DNA of 64,000 nt from Lineus longissimus (taxonomy: Eukaryota; Nemertea; Pilidiophora; Heteronemertea; Lineidae), in the NCBI RefSeq assembly GCF_910592395.1, contig NC_088326.1, positions 8,251,001 to 8,315,000 of the forward strand. The letters are read 5' to 3'. A program made the position numbers and the translations under genes. The notes under the pieces are model-generated. The model was not told the DNA's origin and made no database searches. It worked only from the letters and a program-made list of their open reading frames with translations. This document shows positions 42,858 through 55,831 of the stretch, piece after piece (positions within the stretch are counted from its first letter, which is position 1; each line of letters opens with the position of its first letter).

Positions 42858-44129
42858 ACCGTTCATTTTGGCGTTTTGGGGGATTTGCGTAAACTCCCTC
42901 TCGGTTGCGATTGGAAGTCATTGCACTTAAGCACGTGATCCAATCTGACGTGTTCGTCCTTACTTGCATATCGGATGGATTTGAACATGCGTCTTGTGCA
43001 TCCGACATGGCAGGGATGAGGAAATCGTTGACGTTAGAACAGTACTCATGGTGTGTTTTGGAAGTATGCGACCGACTTATGCAACAGACGATAGCAAAAG
43101 CCGCACTGTGTACATAAGCCTTTACACATTAAATACTCTCAAATCGGCTGTATAATTGACCAGATCATATATTTCTTTCCTGTACATGACATACATGTAG
43201 GATTACCCAAAATTAGTATTCCAACCAATGAGGAATGACGAGAATTTGTATAGGCCTATCACCCCTAACCTGGATGAATATCCTCATGAATAAACATCAT
43301 AAATGTGGTATTGGGTGGTATTATCAACCTGGTCTTATAGAGCCGAGTCGAGAGTATATTTGCATCGTGACCGGAGTTAGTACTTTTCCCGCGAACCAAA
43401 CAGAAAGCAGAGGTGATTGTTGAGAAATAACCACAACAGCCGCTAATTTGTCAATATCAACTGAAGATGACCCTCTATTAGTCGAGGGGGAGGGTATTTA
43501 GCGCCAAGGTAACAAGAGTCAGGCAACCCATTAGTAGATCATTTGCACTTTGATCTGGTTCGTCGAGTCTATTCCCGGAAGGAATCGAACTTTGATGAAG
43601 AGCCTGATATGAAATTACGATAAATTTGCAGCGAAATGGAATTGAATGGATAAGTTTAACCTTAACTCTAAATACATGGAAGAAGAATGCAAATTTGAAC
43701 GTATTATTTACAAAAACCAATCCTTCCCCAGCGAAGTATACGACTGAGAGAAATGGGCAGACAAGCCACAACCCCGAAGTGCAAAAATATGTACATGTCA
43801 ATTTTTGAACTCAGAAAGATGAGAATTATAAAGAAAGTTTAATGTATATACACGCTGCGCCATTCGGAGGCCACGCAGACCACGGACAATTGTCAGACCT
43901 CAAACAACTTCGAAGTACATGTAACCAGGGACCATTGTGCTCACCGTATACATATTCATGGGACAATTCGTGCTGGTTAAGAAACATGCAATAGTTAATA
44001 GCCAGATGGAAGTTTTATGCCATTGGACCTTTCTTTCTTTGAAAAACCCATGTGACGTATATCGTACAATGATTGGTTGCAATCGGGCAAGTAGTTAGAA
44101 AAAATCGCATGTTTAAGGTTTTCAAATTT
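42858..44129. other. Intergenic, no gene seen
   Basis: Short frames only (42905-43117, 43478-43801 on the minus strand); none recognised. Confidence 0.35.
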
Positions 44130-44600
44130 GGTTCATGGTGGCCAAGCGGTGAATCAGATTGTCCCTGAAATTACCTGGCTGTAGGACACCGTACATGTGT
44201 ACCAAATGCGCCAACAAGTGTCACCGCACTGAAAAGTAGGTCAAGTAAAAAAACCGTTATGATATGTGATATATGTAACTTCCATGGCAAGTTTAATCAA
44301 GGAGGAGTCACGTATATGCGAGATATCACGCTTTTTACGTTTTCACTTTGGGCCCCGTCCTGGTGGCCAAGTCAAGAATCAGATCGGACCGAAATTCCGT
44401 GTCTGATGTCACCCGACCTAGGGGTCTTGTGAACGACCTTTCAAATTTAAATCCCCCGCGTTAAGAAATGTGCCAATGACTGTTTTTTTTACACATGATA
44501 CTGCCGACGATGACGGCGACGATGGGCGACGTGGGACAACGGACACAGCGGTATTGTATATTCCCCTACGGTGAATTTATAGAAATCACTTTTAATACAT
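44130..44600. repeat. Dispersed repeat with TGGTGGCCAAG motif and GACGAC tail
   Basis: TGGTGGCCAAG followed by GAATCAGAT occurs at about 44136 and 44360. The segment ends in a GACGATGACGGCGACGATGG-type tail near 44508, followed by ACGGTGAATTT. Tails of the same style end the repeats at 50200-50455 and 50690-50845. Family unknown. Confidence 0.55.
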
Positions 44601-47600
44601 TGGCTGACCTATACTCCTTTGAGTATGGCATGCCAAAGAGGAATTTATCCAGGAAATTAATTTTCAATGCAGGAAGCCTTTTTCTTGTAGAAATTCAGGA
44701 AACATTGCTCAGGATCCTTTTCACAGCGGAATGAATACGAAATTTACTTCACAGAATAAAACAAATCTGTACTTTGCCCAAAAATTCGTTCTGAAACTTT
44801 TTTTATCCAAGATGCAAAATGCGCCAGAGACCACTCGTTCCAGAATCGTTTTTGCGGGCAGAACAAATCTTTTGCAGAAATCATGTGACTCCTGCCAGTG
44901 ATCACGTGAGCACAAAAACGATGACGTCACACCTCCTCAACCAATCGTAGATTAGATTAGATTCCTAACATGACGTCATCAGTTTGCGTGGTCACGTTGG
45001 TCACGTGTGTTCTGCAGAACATCCATAATTTTACGAACAGGACGGTCGTAAAAGTTCTTGACAAACAAAATCCTGGCGTGTTTTGAAAAAAATATTTGAG
45101 ACTTGAAAATGAATTATTCTGAAAGGAAAAAAACTTACCGTTAGGAACGTTTTTCCTATTGTTGTCAAATTTTTTGTCCTGAGCGAATTTTTTTAGTTCG
45201 AAACTTGTAGCGTTATTCTCGCGTAACATTCAGACTTGATGTGAAAAAAAAAAATGTCCTGAATAAATTGCAATTTGGCCTGCCATATTTCAGGCATCTG
45301 AATCAAGGTAACCGAGCTGTAACTAAGGTATACTTATTAATGAGTATGCAGGCTCAAAACTGCAATTAGAAAAAAGTGTAGATTGGTATAGAATATCAGA
45401 TTGGTTAAAACCACTGCACTCACAAATAACAAAAAACAACAGAATTTGAAGCGCAGTATTAAGAAAAAAGAATTGATTTAGATTAAATTAATAAACGACA
45501 ACTATCTTGCAGTCGGCATTATATGGTCATTACCTTTTTGTTCTCTTGTGATTGAACTTTGAATTTACAGGAAGTACACAATGCATTGCTATATAAATTA
45601 TACGTCAATCCCAAAATATTTGCATTGCGCGCAAACCTACCCACGACAAAACCAAAGTTCTTTTATTGTAGAAATATATATTAGAGATACATTTAGGACT
45701 TTTTAGTCTGACCGACGTACATCATGTTCTAACATCACTTCAACAGTTTCTAGGTTCAATTTTATTCCTCTGTCTTAATTCTGCGCTACGCGAATTATAT
45801 CGTTTTAATAGATTAGTGAGTGCATAATCCTAATATTTTAAAACTATTAAGTTTGTCGAGTGGATAAAAAATCGGGCCGAACTTCAAGGGTTGAAATAAC
45901 TTCCGATTCTTTTCTCGCACGGTAGTGAAATTTAATTTATATATAGATCTGTTTTTTGTGTGCTTATTCGGAAAATTTGGTGCAAGAAGCAAAAAAACAC
46001 AGGCTCACTGAAAAAATGATCAGTTGGTGAGTCATAAAATGGCTCCCTCCTCATGTGGGTATTGATCTCGAGTTTCAAGACCCAGCAAGATATGGTTTTG
46101 AAGAAACATAGTTTTTTTCTGCCACTCATTTGCTAGAAATCAGCTATTGTTATTTGTTAATTTCACTACCGAGAAAGGCGCAATGTTTTTTTGTCTCCGC
46201 TTCTGGAGGTGGTCTTTTATTTGAAAGACTGGCACTGAGCTGAGAGCCTATCTGCATCCAAACGGTTATTGAACAACGTATTTGCAAAGAAATCAACAAT
46301 GACCTTTCAGCCAAAAGATAATTCCGATGTCAACTATAATACATCACAAAAAGTGTTCTCGAAGCCGCTATCATGTCTATTTTATGTTGGATTTAAAGTC
46401 ATATTCCATTAGACTTGACGAAATAGAGTCCGAGTATACCGACATTGTCCGTGAAAGACAGGACACTCGAATGTGTGCAGCGTCTAATGCAGTGATGAAA
46501 AATGTCTAATGATCACAGGATAATGCAGCATATGAACAACATCATTGCAGTTTTAAGGCAAATCGCAGCCTCAGAACCAAGCGTAAAAAGACAATTGTAT
46601 GAATAAAATCAGGTGGCGCATGTGGAGTGACTTCACTCACCGGCTTGATGTTTGTCGATTGTTTGAACTGTTAGACCAACGTCAATTTATTTTAGGAAAA
46701 GGTCGCGTACCCTACTTTGAACGAGTGATCTCTTTGAAGGATCTCCTACATTTGAAGGATATGCAAGTACGATAGCGTTACCTTTAACCAGGTGGTGACC
46801 GTCGGTTACGTCACATATTCTGTTTTTACCGAGGTATGCTACCAAAAATGAACACAGTGTATTATATAAAACTCATTTGTAAAGACATAAGGAATTCATG
46901 ACAATGTCTCCAAAAGAAAGGGATGGAATCCACCGAGAGAGAAAACACGTATGTAATGAAATGGTCCATGGTGCTCACCTGGCTTTTTCACAAAGATATT
47001 GGTGTACAGGTATTATTCGATGCCACACGTCATCTAATATTGAACTTTTGACATCAGTTTGATCATGTGTCAAATTTGAAACTCATACCATACATTAACA
47101 TAAAAGAATGAACGTTATGCCCCGACTCCAAATTACGTAATTTAGGTGTTTCGTCAGATTATGGTCAAGCAATCAGTCATATGTCATTATTTATTAGATA
47201 GGTCTTCGCCTTTTAGGTTTTACAATGAAGATATTTGTTTGTTTTCTAACGAATAGCCTAAGTTTTGATTCAATCTGTCAAGTGTTGAGAAATCCACCTT
47301 TAAAACAACCGAGTCGGGCCCAGATTCGTACATTTCCAAAGAAACGAGCCAAATTGTTACCAAACATGCACCTCGCTTAACCCGGTAACATTGGCAATTA
47401 CCCCACATTTAGCCATGTCACGTCATACTGTCAGTTTTCGTGCTGCCCCCTGCAGCGTCATGTTATTTTCTGACAGAAACTCCATATGACAAGAGTTATT
47501 TTGAGAACGGAAAACCTCTAAACCACGTTTAGTTATATCAATAAAAAAATGCTCGATCTCCTGATTTTCACGTGAATTTGTAACATGCAAGGGAAAGGAT

Positions 47601-48019
47601 ACAGTGCAGTTCTACCTAATTGTCCATTTTGCAACATTTCGCCAATAGATAAATACGCAGAAGCCAAATATAAAAAGAAACATAACCTTTATTAATTAAT
47701 GATGTCAACACTTGAATGAATTTATGAAACCAAAACCTCATATCACACCTGGTTTTTGCTTAAGATTAGGTGTGGTCGCTTCCAAGGATAACGAGGTTAT
47801 TTAGTTTCCTCAAATTTATTCCACAAATACTTTATCAATTTCAATAAAACTTCCAGTACTTGTTACTCAAGTCATTTTGCAACTTATAGGAAGACAGATT
47901 TTTGATTTTTTGCCTTATTCCAATTTTATTGCCAAATTGATAAGATTTTATCTTCAAATGGATACCAGTCGGATCGCGGAAATGCTCCCGGTTGTAACGC
48001 TGATATCTTAGTTCGACTG
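44601..48019. other. Long stretch without recognisable genes
   Basis: No frame above about 90 codons, no repeat partner found in the window, AT-rich. Candidate frames (44957-45229 minus, 45932-46129 minus, 46327-46509 plus) are unsupported. Confidence 0.4.
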
Positions 48020-48117
48020 AAAGGTTTCAGCTCTGACCGGTAAATAAATGTAAAGCGCTTTGAAAATGTTGTATTGTACGTTATAAAGCGCTGTATAACT
48101 TGTATAATACATTTTTA
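48020..48117 (+). repeat. LINE/SINE-type 3' tail fragment
   Basis: GTAAAGCGCTTTGAAAATG followed by TATAAAGCGCTGTATAA matches the GTAAAGCGC…GCGCTATATAA style of the LINE tail at 54340-54400 (minus strand). Probably a 3' end of a CR1/L2-like element or of a SINE using that tail. Confidence 0.5.
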
Positions 48118-50199
48118 GCCATGTACACACTCGCCTAAGTTTGAATCATATGAATGTTAGTAATATACCATTGACGCGCTGAAATAACTTATATGATTTT
48201 GGTTGATTTTCCAAAATGGCCTATTGATGAATCCCTGCGTCAATTTCAATAGTGACCAAACATTTACCAATGGTAGGTCCAGCATTCTGCTTGGCAGCAA
48301 TGGTAATAAATTGATACGAGCAAAATAGTAAATGGAACTTAAAATGTAATTTTTAGGCCTTTAAACGTAATTCTTTTACTTTCTTCCCCAACCTGTTTCA
48401 ATAGAATTGTTTATAGTGATTGCCATGAAAATATATTGTAACGCATTGAGATGATTTGGCCGAATATACAAGCTACGTAAATGTTTAAACGTAGCCTATT
48501 TTGAAATTGCATTCATTAGCGCGCTGAAGGCCAGCGGCCGGCAATCTGCCATTTTTTTCGGAGATCTCGACCGATTTTGTCTCCAACGGCGTGCAGATGT
48601 CTTGGCCAAGGGATTTTTAGACTTTCTCTCTTACTAACGCTTTTTGCTAGACAAAATCCTTAATTTCGAGACGAAAAACGCGACGACCCAAGAGATTGGA
48701 CTGATTGCTTTAGAATTATCTAAAGAAAACGCTAGAATTACATAATCGTGAGTGGGACCTATATGTTTAATCATTGACTTCGAATAGCCTCACTAGCTCA
48801 ACATACCATAAAAAAGGCAATTCGCAGGCCAATCGACAGAAGAACTAGAACATTTTTTTCCCAACTTTTACCCTCTGTCATTGTCTCTGTCATTGCCATG
48901 GTGACCAGACAAAGAATCCCAACATGTGAAATTTCGGCCAGAGAGAGGAGATCTTACCTACAGTATAACGTAAATTTACAGTCCATGCAGCTCAAATTAA
49001 CATCAACACCTATGACTTATGATAACTCACAAAATACCAGACCAATTTCAATGCAGTTTCTTGCGAAGGGTTACAAATCATGTTGTCCAAATGAACATAT
49101 CATTCAATGCAATGCGTTATTGTCTTCATTGTGTAATATATCATTTAAGAAAGGTATACAGAAAACTCTTTCAGGAAATATCCCACAAACAAATCATCAC
49201 CTTCGTAGCACAGCATTAACTGAGACTACCTGTTTTCATGTTATCTTATCTGGGTTCCAAGCTATCTTGCAATATATCAACATGCAATATACATTGTATA
49301 CTATTTCTGTTGACCTTTGAGATCTGCCTCCATGCGTAAACAAGCGAAGACATGTTATGATTAATATGAGTGCATCTGGGTTGGGCCAATGCATGTTCAA
49401 GCAGGGGAGACTAGTGAATGGTCCAATTCAGGTTTAATTGACAATTTAGGCAAATTTATTAACTTAGTTATTTTTTTCAAATTCGATTCTTTTTACAGAA
49501 AATTGCATCATATGCATCAATTTATACAATATACTTTAAATTATGTATTTCTAATTCAAAGCTACGACCTTATAATAAAGAAATTTATTTACAGACCAAT
49601 TCATAGTAAGAAATCCAACATCAGCCTGATCTATGTAAGTAAACTCGCCGCTATATAATTTGTTATATATCTGGACTGAATGCTTCAATTTTTTTTATCA
49701 AAGTTGATTTGATGAGGAGCTTTAAGTTCAGTCTCTGGGGATATATACAATGTCCCGCAATCATTAGGGCAGGAATATTGGCCTTTAGTCTTCGTCAACG
49801 TGTAGAGATGCCTAGTAGGTGTCTACATATCAAACTTGAAGAGTCTAAGACAAATAATGACAAAACGTGCCACTAATGGAATTTTAGAGTTTGATCGACC
49901 TCTGTGACCTTGGAAACGTGATGTCATAATGTTTCTCGCACAACGTTTGGCTGTTCAGATTAATCGATGACATGTATCTGAAGATCACATGGTGTGGGTT
50001 TCTTGATATGACCTCAACTTGGGATTTAACCTATTTCAACCTGAAAATAGGTCACGCTGACTTGAATCTTTGTCTACATATCAGACTTATCTACATATCA
50101 TAACAGATACAAATGTGCCACTTTAGGTGAAATTTCAGAGTTTCACCTGTGTGACCTTGATATGATGAATGAAATAAAAACAATAACATTTCGTCGCTC
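48118..50199. other. Stretch without recognisable genes
   Basis: The frame at 48898-49320 (140 codons, +) is Thr/Ser/Gln-rich, with no domain I recognise, and could be chance. Nothing else seen. Confidence 0.35.
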
Positions 50200-50455
50200 T
50201 AGTTACAACCATTTGCTTCAAAATGGCAAAAAACCGATTTTCCAGATGGTTGCACGACTTGGAACCAGAAAGTAGCTCAAGTCGCGAAAACGAAAAAAAA
50301 GCCCAGGCATATTGCCCAACACTACCATCATGCCAAGTTTTAACTAACTAGTCCCAGCGGTTACGAACCGTACTCCGCTTACGGACGACGACGACGGACA
50401 CGGACGCCACGGTATCGTATGAGCTCCCCACTGGTGAGCTAAAATGTCTGTCATT
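50200..50455. repeat. Dispersed repeat ending in GGACGACGACG…GGTGAGCTA
   Basis: Ends TTACGGACGACGACGACGG, then GAGCTCCCCACTGGTGAGCTA. The segment at 50690-50845 ends the same way (ACGGACGACG, GAGCTCGCCAGGTGAGCTA). This tail style is common in invertebrate interspersed repeats. Confidence 0.6.
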
Positions 50456-50689
50456 TCAGAACCCGTGTAAGATAGTAACATGAAAACAGTCTCATTTATG
50501 CAGTACTACAAAAACATGATCTTTTTTCGTGGTTATTTTCAAGAAATAAAAAAAAAAGATTTTTGAAACTTTTATAAATTGGCGATTTATGTACTTCATT
50601 GCAATCATGACGAACATACAGGCAACAACATTTGCGACAACCTTGTGCAAACCGCATTGAAAACGGTTGGACATTTTTGGAGGCATCAT

Positions 50690-50845
50690 AAGTTATTGAT
50701 GCTGATATTAATATGAGCTAGAACGTACAAAGTTTCAAGGCCGTGCTTGTCACAGTGATTTCGAAAAGCGCCCAGCTAACGGACGACGATGGACGACAGA
50801 TGCTCCGTGATGGCAAGAGCTCGCCAGGTGAGCTAGCAATGTACA
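50690..50845. repeat. Second copy of the GGACGACG…GGTGAGCTA repeat
   Basis: Shares its 3' part with 50200-50455. The palindromic GAGCTCGCCAGGTGAGCTAGC end is conserved while the body is diverged. Confidence 0.6.
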
Positions 50846-51219
50846 GAGGAATTATGTGGCCGTGACGCTGACGTAACTGACGGTCATTATCTATCATCTC
50901 GCAGTATTCATCATTGTCGAATCAGATACGATATTTTTGGCAGGACCCGGCAATACTGAACCCACTCGAAAGGTCAAAGCTTTTCGAATCATTATTCAAC
51001 CCACGACTGTTAACAATAGTATCGGGTTCCCTTTAAGATCGACACTCATGATGATGGTTTTGTACAGCCGGTGTAGGAAGTAGAAAATATATTTGTATTC
51101 TGACGGATTATGGTATATGGTTCTTATAGCTCACAGAATAAAACGAATAACAGACTCATTTATTCGCAGGAAATTTTATACCAACACATTTCAAACGCCT
51201 ACACCGGGCGTCACACAAT

Positions 51220-52160
51220 GGGTGAGGTCGAATATTAGGTCAACCAGCAGGTTTTCAAACCGGTTTTAAACTAAAACTAGTATATAGCTGGTATTTAACC
51301 TCCAAACGAGTTTTAAGTTAAAATTGCTTTAAACTGCCTTAAGACCGAATTAGTTTTAAAACTTGAATAACACTTTGGAAGTTTAATCCAAACAGAGAGT
51401 TTTATAAAATGCACTACCAAATGTACATGGTCGGTTTTAAGTCCTAGGTCCGAGGTAAAATATCAAAATAAAACCAATAGTCAAGTTTGCTCTACTTGTA
51501 ATTGTTGTTGTTGCTCAGCATCTTTGTAAAAAAAGCTTACCTACAGCGGAGAACCAATTGAGAAGCATTGGGTCAAACCAGGAACAGCGGGAGAACCTTT
51601 TTGGCCCAATTCACGAAGAGAACGCTGCAGGTTGATTGGAATCAGCCCCGCGTGTCAACTTATCAGAAGAGGATAAAAACCTATTTGCACTACATGTATC
51701 TTTCGTCAGGAGGATTTTACTGACAGATTGCTTTAAATATTGGGATGGCTAAATCCACTGCAATCCTGAATGAACAAGACGCAGCAAACTTTGGCACAGC
51801 ATCAGTGTCCAGCATATTTCTTTTCAATGGCATTGAGGATAGTCACCCTGCTCTCAATAGTTCATTAAAATCGTTTAGTTTTCGAGTAGTTGCCATCTTG
51901 CTGGTTTCGCTCTTTCACCAAGTCAAAACTAATCGGCTTCAATGAACATCATGCATCTATTCTGGCAACAGAGATTCAGTGAATCCTTGAGTTTGAGCCT
52001 GGTTTTTTTATCTTAGTTTTATCTACGGTTTTATCTCGGTTTGAATTAAGTCCTAATCCTAGGGCAGTTTTATGTGGTCAGATTACCAGGAGTTGGTTTC
52101 AGACCGATATAAACTTGGTTTTAACTCGGTTTGTCTTAAACCCAATACTTGACCTCACCC
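51220..52160. mobile_element. Harbinger-like non-autonomous transposon, 941 bp
   Basis: Ends GGGTGAGGTCGAATATTAGG and, as reverse complement, GGGTGAGGTCAAGTATTGGG: a terminal inverted repeat of about 22 bp with four or five mismatches. It is flanked by a perfect 3-bp duplication AAT (51217-51219, 52161-52163). Subterminal GGTTTTAAAC-type motifs occur on both sides. Three-base duplications suit the PIF/Harbinger superfamily. The 66-codon frame inside (51745-51945) shows no transposase motif. A related end (GACCTCACCC) occurs at 59986-59995. Confidence 0.8.
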
Positions 52161-52163
52161 AAT

Positions 52164-54335
52164 CTATTCATACTTGTACTCGTCTGTACCCTATCAATCC
52201 ATACCTTTTCAGTCGACGAAACGAGCCGAAACAAATATAGACTGAAACCCAAATTCATGTCCCTTCGGAAAAAACACAATCGTGAATTATTGCAATAATA
52301 GCCTTTCAACTTATAGTTCACGCCATTGGAATCAAATAGTATGTCCCCAAGGTACGATCGTATGAACCAATTCGACCTCTTTGAGGTCTCTATTTAATCG
52401 GACCCTTTTGACGTAACACTTGGTGATGCATATAATTCCAAACATAGTCGAGTAGTCAAGTGTTTCACATGTTAAACCAACTGCAATGGAGAAATAGTTT
52501 TTCAAAACACGCGGCAGTTTTTTTTGTCTTATATCACACTTTTTTTCCTTTTCTTAAAGTGACATTATTCTTCAGAACCTCGCGTTAGTTCGTATAGCCA
52601 TGGATTTTTGGATTTTTAATTAACTTAATTCAAGGTTTGCCAAAAAATGAAAAAAGATTGTCATCAAATGTAGTTAATCATATGCATATGTAATAAAAAA
52701 CGTCAAAATCAAAAGTTATGCGAGCATGCGCTTCATATACAGTAGACTAGCGTAGTATACCCCGCAGTCAAAACCAACGTGATTCCGAAATTTTCCAAGT
52801 CCAGCGAAGTTGTAAATAATTACTCTGACAATAGCGGGTTCGAGACGGGGCATTGAGCACCCTTCGACTGGGATTATAGTCGTAATTTGATCATAGTTGG
52901 TCTAATATTCCCGCTACAATAGTAGCAGGATAATGATGATTCGATAGTACCAAAAATTAACTGAGACTTGTGTGAAGTGTTTGTCCGATCAGAATTTTAT
53001 AGCTTTTTTCATGTGAAGTATTGGTGAATATGAAATTATGGCTCTTGTGATCAGTATTTGCTGTTTCTGAGCCGTTGTACATGTACATGTATGACCACGA
53101 TGACAGATGATGAAGATGGTGAAGGTGGTAATGCTGACATCGATTTCCATCCCGAGCCCCAGGCAACATCTCCATGCCTATTCATCAGCTCAATCTGATC
53201 CTGCCTGAGGACATCGTTTATGGGGGTAATTGTCAAAATCGACTGCTTATAATTCAAGCAGCCTAGTTTTTGGTGAACACATGAACAATTTTAATGTCCT
53301 AAAACCCCATATAAAGTCGTCGCTTCGCTTCATTGTCTATTATGTCACCCAAAATGCACACCCACTTTTAAAGAAACAAGAAGACATTGTACTTGGTTGA
53401 TGGTTTTATAATTCTGACTCTTCGTCAGAAAAATGCAAATTCTCATCGTTACTAACCTGATGATTTCCACCCAATTGTCACATTGTTTCAATATCCCTTG
53501 TAGTCATGGGCATAGACAATTTTGAAAAATGGAGTTCACTTCGACGCATCGAAAGCTTCTCTTTAGCTGGGTTTGCATAGGACTTGGCTGGAGGGAGGGA
53601 GTCTTGGTAGTGCAAGCGGGGAGAATACATCTTTGTAAAGAAAGAGTCCAGCTAAAAAGGGGCATTTTCACTTGACTGGGGAGGGAGGCAATTGTACAGG
53701 GGGTTATTTAACTGGTTGCGGCAATTTTCTGGGGGGCAATTGTCGGGCGGCAATTGACCGGGGGGGGGGCGGGAATTGTTCTAGAACCCCTCTGGATAAT
53801 GGCATGATGAAAGCTTTTAAATGCCAACTACGTGCCATCTGGAAAGGCTGGAAAATCGGTTACATCGAGGATGATTGGGAAAAACCCCAATCGTACTTCG
53901 AGAGGTCGTGAAATGATCAGCTTGGGAGAGGATCAGTGCTGATGCTGTGCGCTCTTTTGGAGCTGGAGATAGCCGTCTGCTCAATTATTGACGACAATGA
54001 AGGTCAACAAGTAGAACTTGGACAATTAGCTGAAATTGAACAAAGTGACAAGGAAGATGATTTATAGTTTTTAGATGAAGAGCCAGATTATCAAGAAGAA
54101 TAAACAAATTGTTCTTTGTTTCACCAGATAAAATGTATCCATATCCCGGTGAAAGGAATGGTAAGCTTCCATTGAAATAATGTATCTGCCTTCCATTAAC
54201 TTACGCAGCAACATTTCATCCGTCGTTAGCATTTAACGGTTGCAACGCACTACCCATTTCTAAGGGCAGCTTTAATTTTGTGTTTTGAGTTCTGCAGGAT
54301 CTTAGGCGAACATGGATAGTCCACTATTATATATA
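52164..54335. other. Stretch without recognisable genes
   Basis: Contains a GGCAATTG-rich, G-run-rich patch at 53675-53775 that yields a spurious Gly/Cys/Asn frame and could form G-quadruplexes. Otherwise nothing seen. Confidence 0.4.
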
Positions 54336-54339
54336 TAAA

Positions 54340-54653
54340 TGATGCTTATATAGCGCAGTATCCAGACAATTGTCCGCTCAATGCGCTTTACAATGGAAAA
54401 CCCCAACTCATCCAAAGGCCTCCCGAAAGAGGTGGGTTTTCAGAAGGACTCTGAATGAGCTAAGGTTGTCGCACAATCTCAGTCGCTCGGATAGAGCATT
54501 CCAGAGCTGTGGGGCTGCGAGAGAGAAAGCCCGGTCACCGTATGATGGTACAACCGGCTTTGGACTCACCCGCAGCCTGACACACCCCCGCGATCGCAGG
54601 CCAAACGAGTGAGACTGCGCGACAAGCCTAGTGTTATGGAGCTTTGACAACAC
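54340..54653 (-). pseudogene. CR1/L2-type LINE, 3' end (RT tail and 3' UTR)
   Basis: The minus-strand frame 54653-54408 encodes the typical tail after the RT domain: YGDRAFSLAAPQLWNALSERL, then SFRVLLKTHLFREAF. It is followed by a 3' UTR with TTGTAAAGCGCATTGAGCGG and GCGCTATATAAGCATCATTT and a TATATATA end near 54335. This is the usual 5'-truncated state of such elements. Probably the same clade as the RT pseudogene at 31697-33060, which lacks this end, but not the same copy. Confidence 0.85.
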
Positions 54654-55468
54654 ATGTACAATGTAACATGTTTCAACATTGTTCGCAGACGCCAGGTAAC
54701 CTCCAGGACTGACATAACTGAGTATCCCTTAACGCGCAGGTCGCTTACAAGTTCGGGTCATCAATGTCTATTGTTGAAGCAAAATGGACATCATCGCTAT
54801 TGTAAAATTTGACAACTTCGCTGGTCTTAGAAAAAAATTTCAAATCAGACCTGGGTCAGACGGCGAGCTATGCAAGAAACTACTGTAGCTGTATCGATTA
54901 CATCAGAATTAGCTATAACGAATTCGCAAAAAGTTTATCGCGCTTATTTTTGGGACCTGATAAAAAACGTGATTTTGCTATTGTCCATGCCGATTTCCAC
55001 TCGATGACATTCACTTAGTAAATGTTTTACACAAAACGCACTGTACCAAATATTGGTTTGCAGGTTGAGATATTTTGCACTGACCAAAAGATGAGTGTCG
55101 ATCTTAATTAAATACAAACCTTCTTTGATTGCAGAACTCTTAGTAAAGATATTTTTCGGACCATTTGTAGCCAATTTTATAGCCACTAAGTTGACCTGGT
55201 GTTGGGATTGCTATCATGAGTAGTGTAAAATACCACCGCTTGATAGAATGAGGATCCTTCATCTTAGGGATCTCCTCGTGAAGAGAATATCATATGACTT
55301 GGGAACACGTAGAGACCATCTTGCATTGTTTTCTTAGGAGCGTTCAACGTCAACAAATGGTGGAACAGGTCGTACGCACCGACACACCCGTTGGTCTTGT
55401 AATCATTTAGCGTTTCCCAAACAATGAGAGGAAACAGAAGAAATAAAACCACAAGGAACATAGAGATA
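54654..55468. other. Intergenic, no gene seen
   Basis: Short frames only; nothing recognised. Confidence 0.4.
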
Positions 55469-55829
55469 CTTTATTCTCGGTTTGAAACGACCAGTTCAGT
55501 ATGTGGTGTGCCCAGCCCTTTTTCAACAATGAGGCGGTCATAATTTAGTATTGCTATAACGCTCAGGCTATTCTGGAGCATAGGCCGCAGTGTGTAATCT
55601 CATATTTTCCTTTTATTGAAGAAATGGTGTCGATTACTAGTGATTGGTCAGAATACCAGAATGATGACCAGCCGGTTACGTCAAATCTGTCAATTCATTG
55701 CTGAACCAACCACTCCAGACAGAATTCGCGCTTGAAGACATGCCGCCATTCATGAATGTGGCTATGCAGTATTATAATTATGGATCGGGGCATGGCCAAC
55801 GGACTGGTCGTTTAAAACCGAGAATAAAG
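55469..55829. mobile_element. TA-flanked MITE-like element, 361 bp
   Basis: Inverted ends CTTTATTCTCGGTTTGAAAC and (reverse complement) CTTTATTCTCGGTTTTAAAC continue through GACCAGT, about 26 bp with one mismatch. TA lies on both outer sides (55467-55468, 55830-55831). No coding capacity. Size, ends and TA duplication fit a Tc1/mariner-type MITE. Confidence 0.8.
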
Positions 55830-55831
55830 TA

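Noticed and set aside
44136-44180. TGGCCAAGCGGT resembling a tRNA A box
   Set aside because: No matching B box, acceptor stem or cloverleaf; the same motif recurs in a repeat at 44360.
53672-53911. Gly/Cys/Asn-rich frame resembling a structural repeat protein
   Set aside because: Follows a GGCAATTG and G-run low-complexity patch; ends without a recognisable domain.
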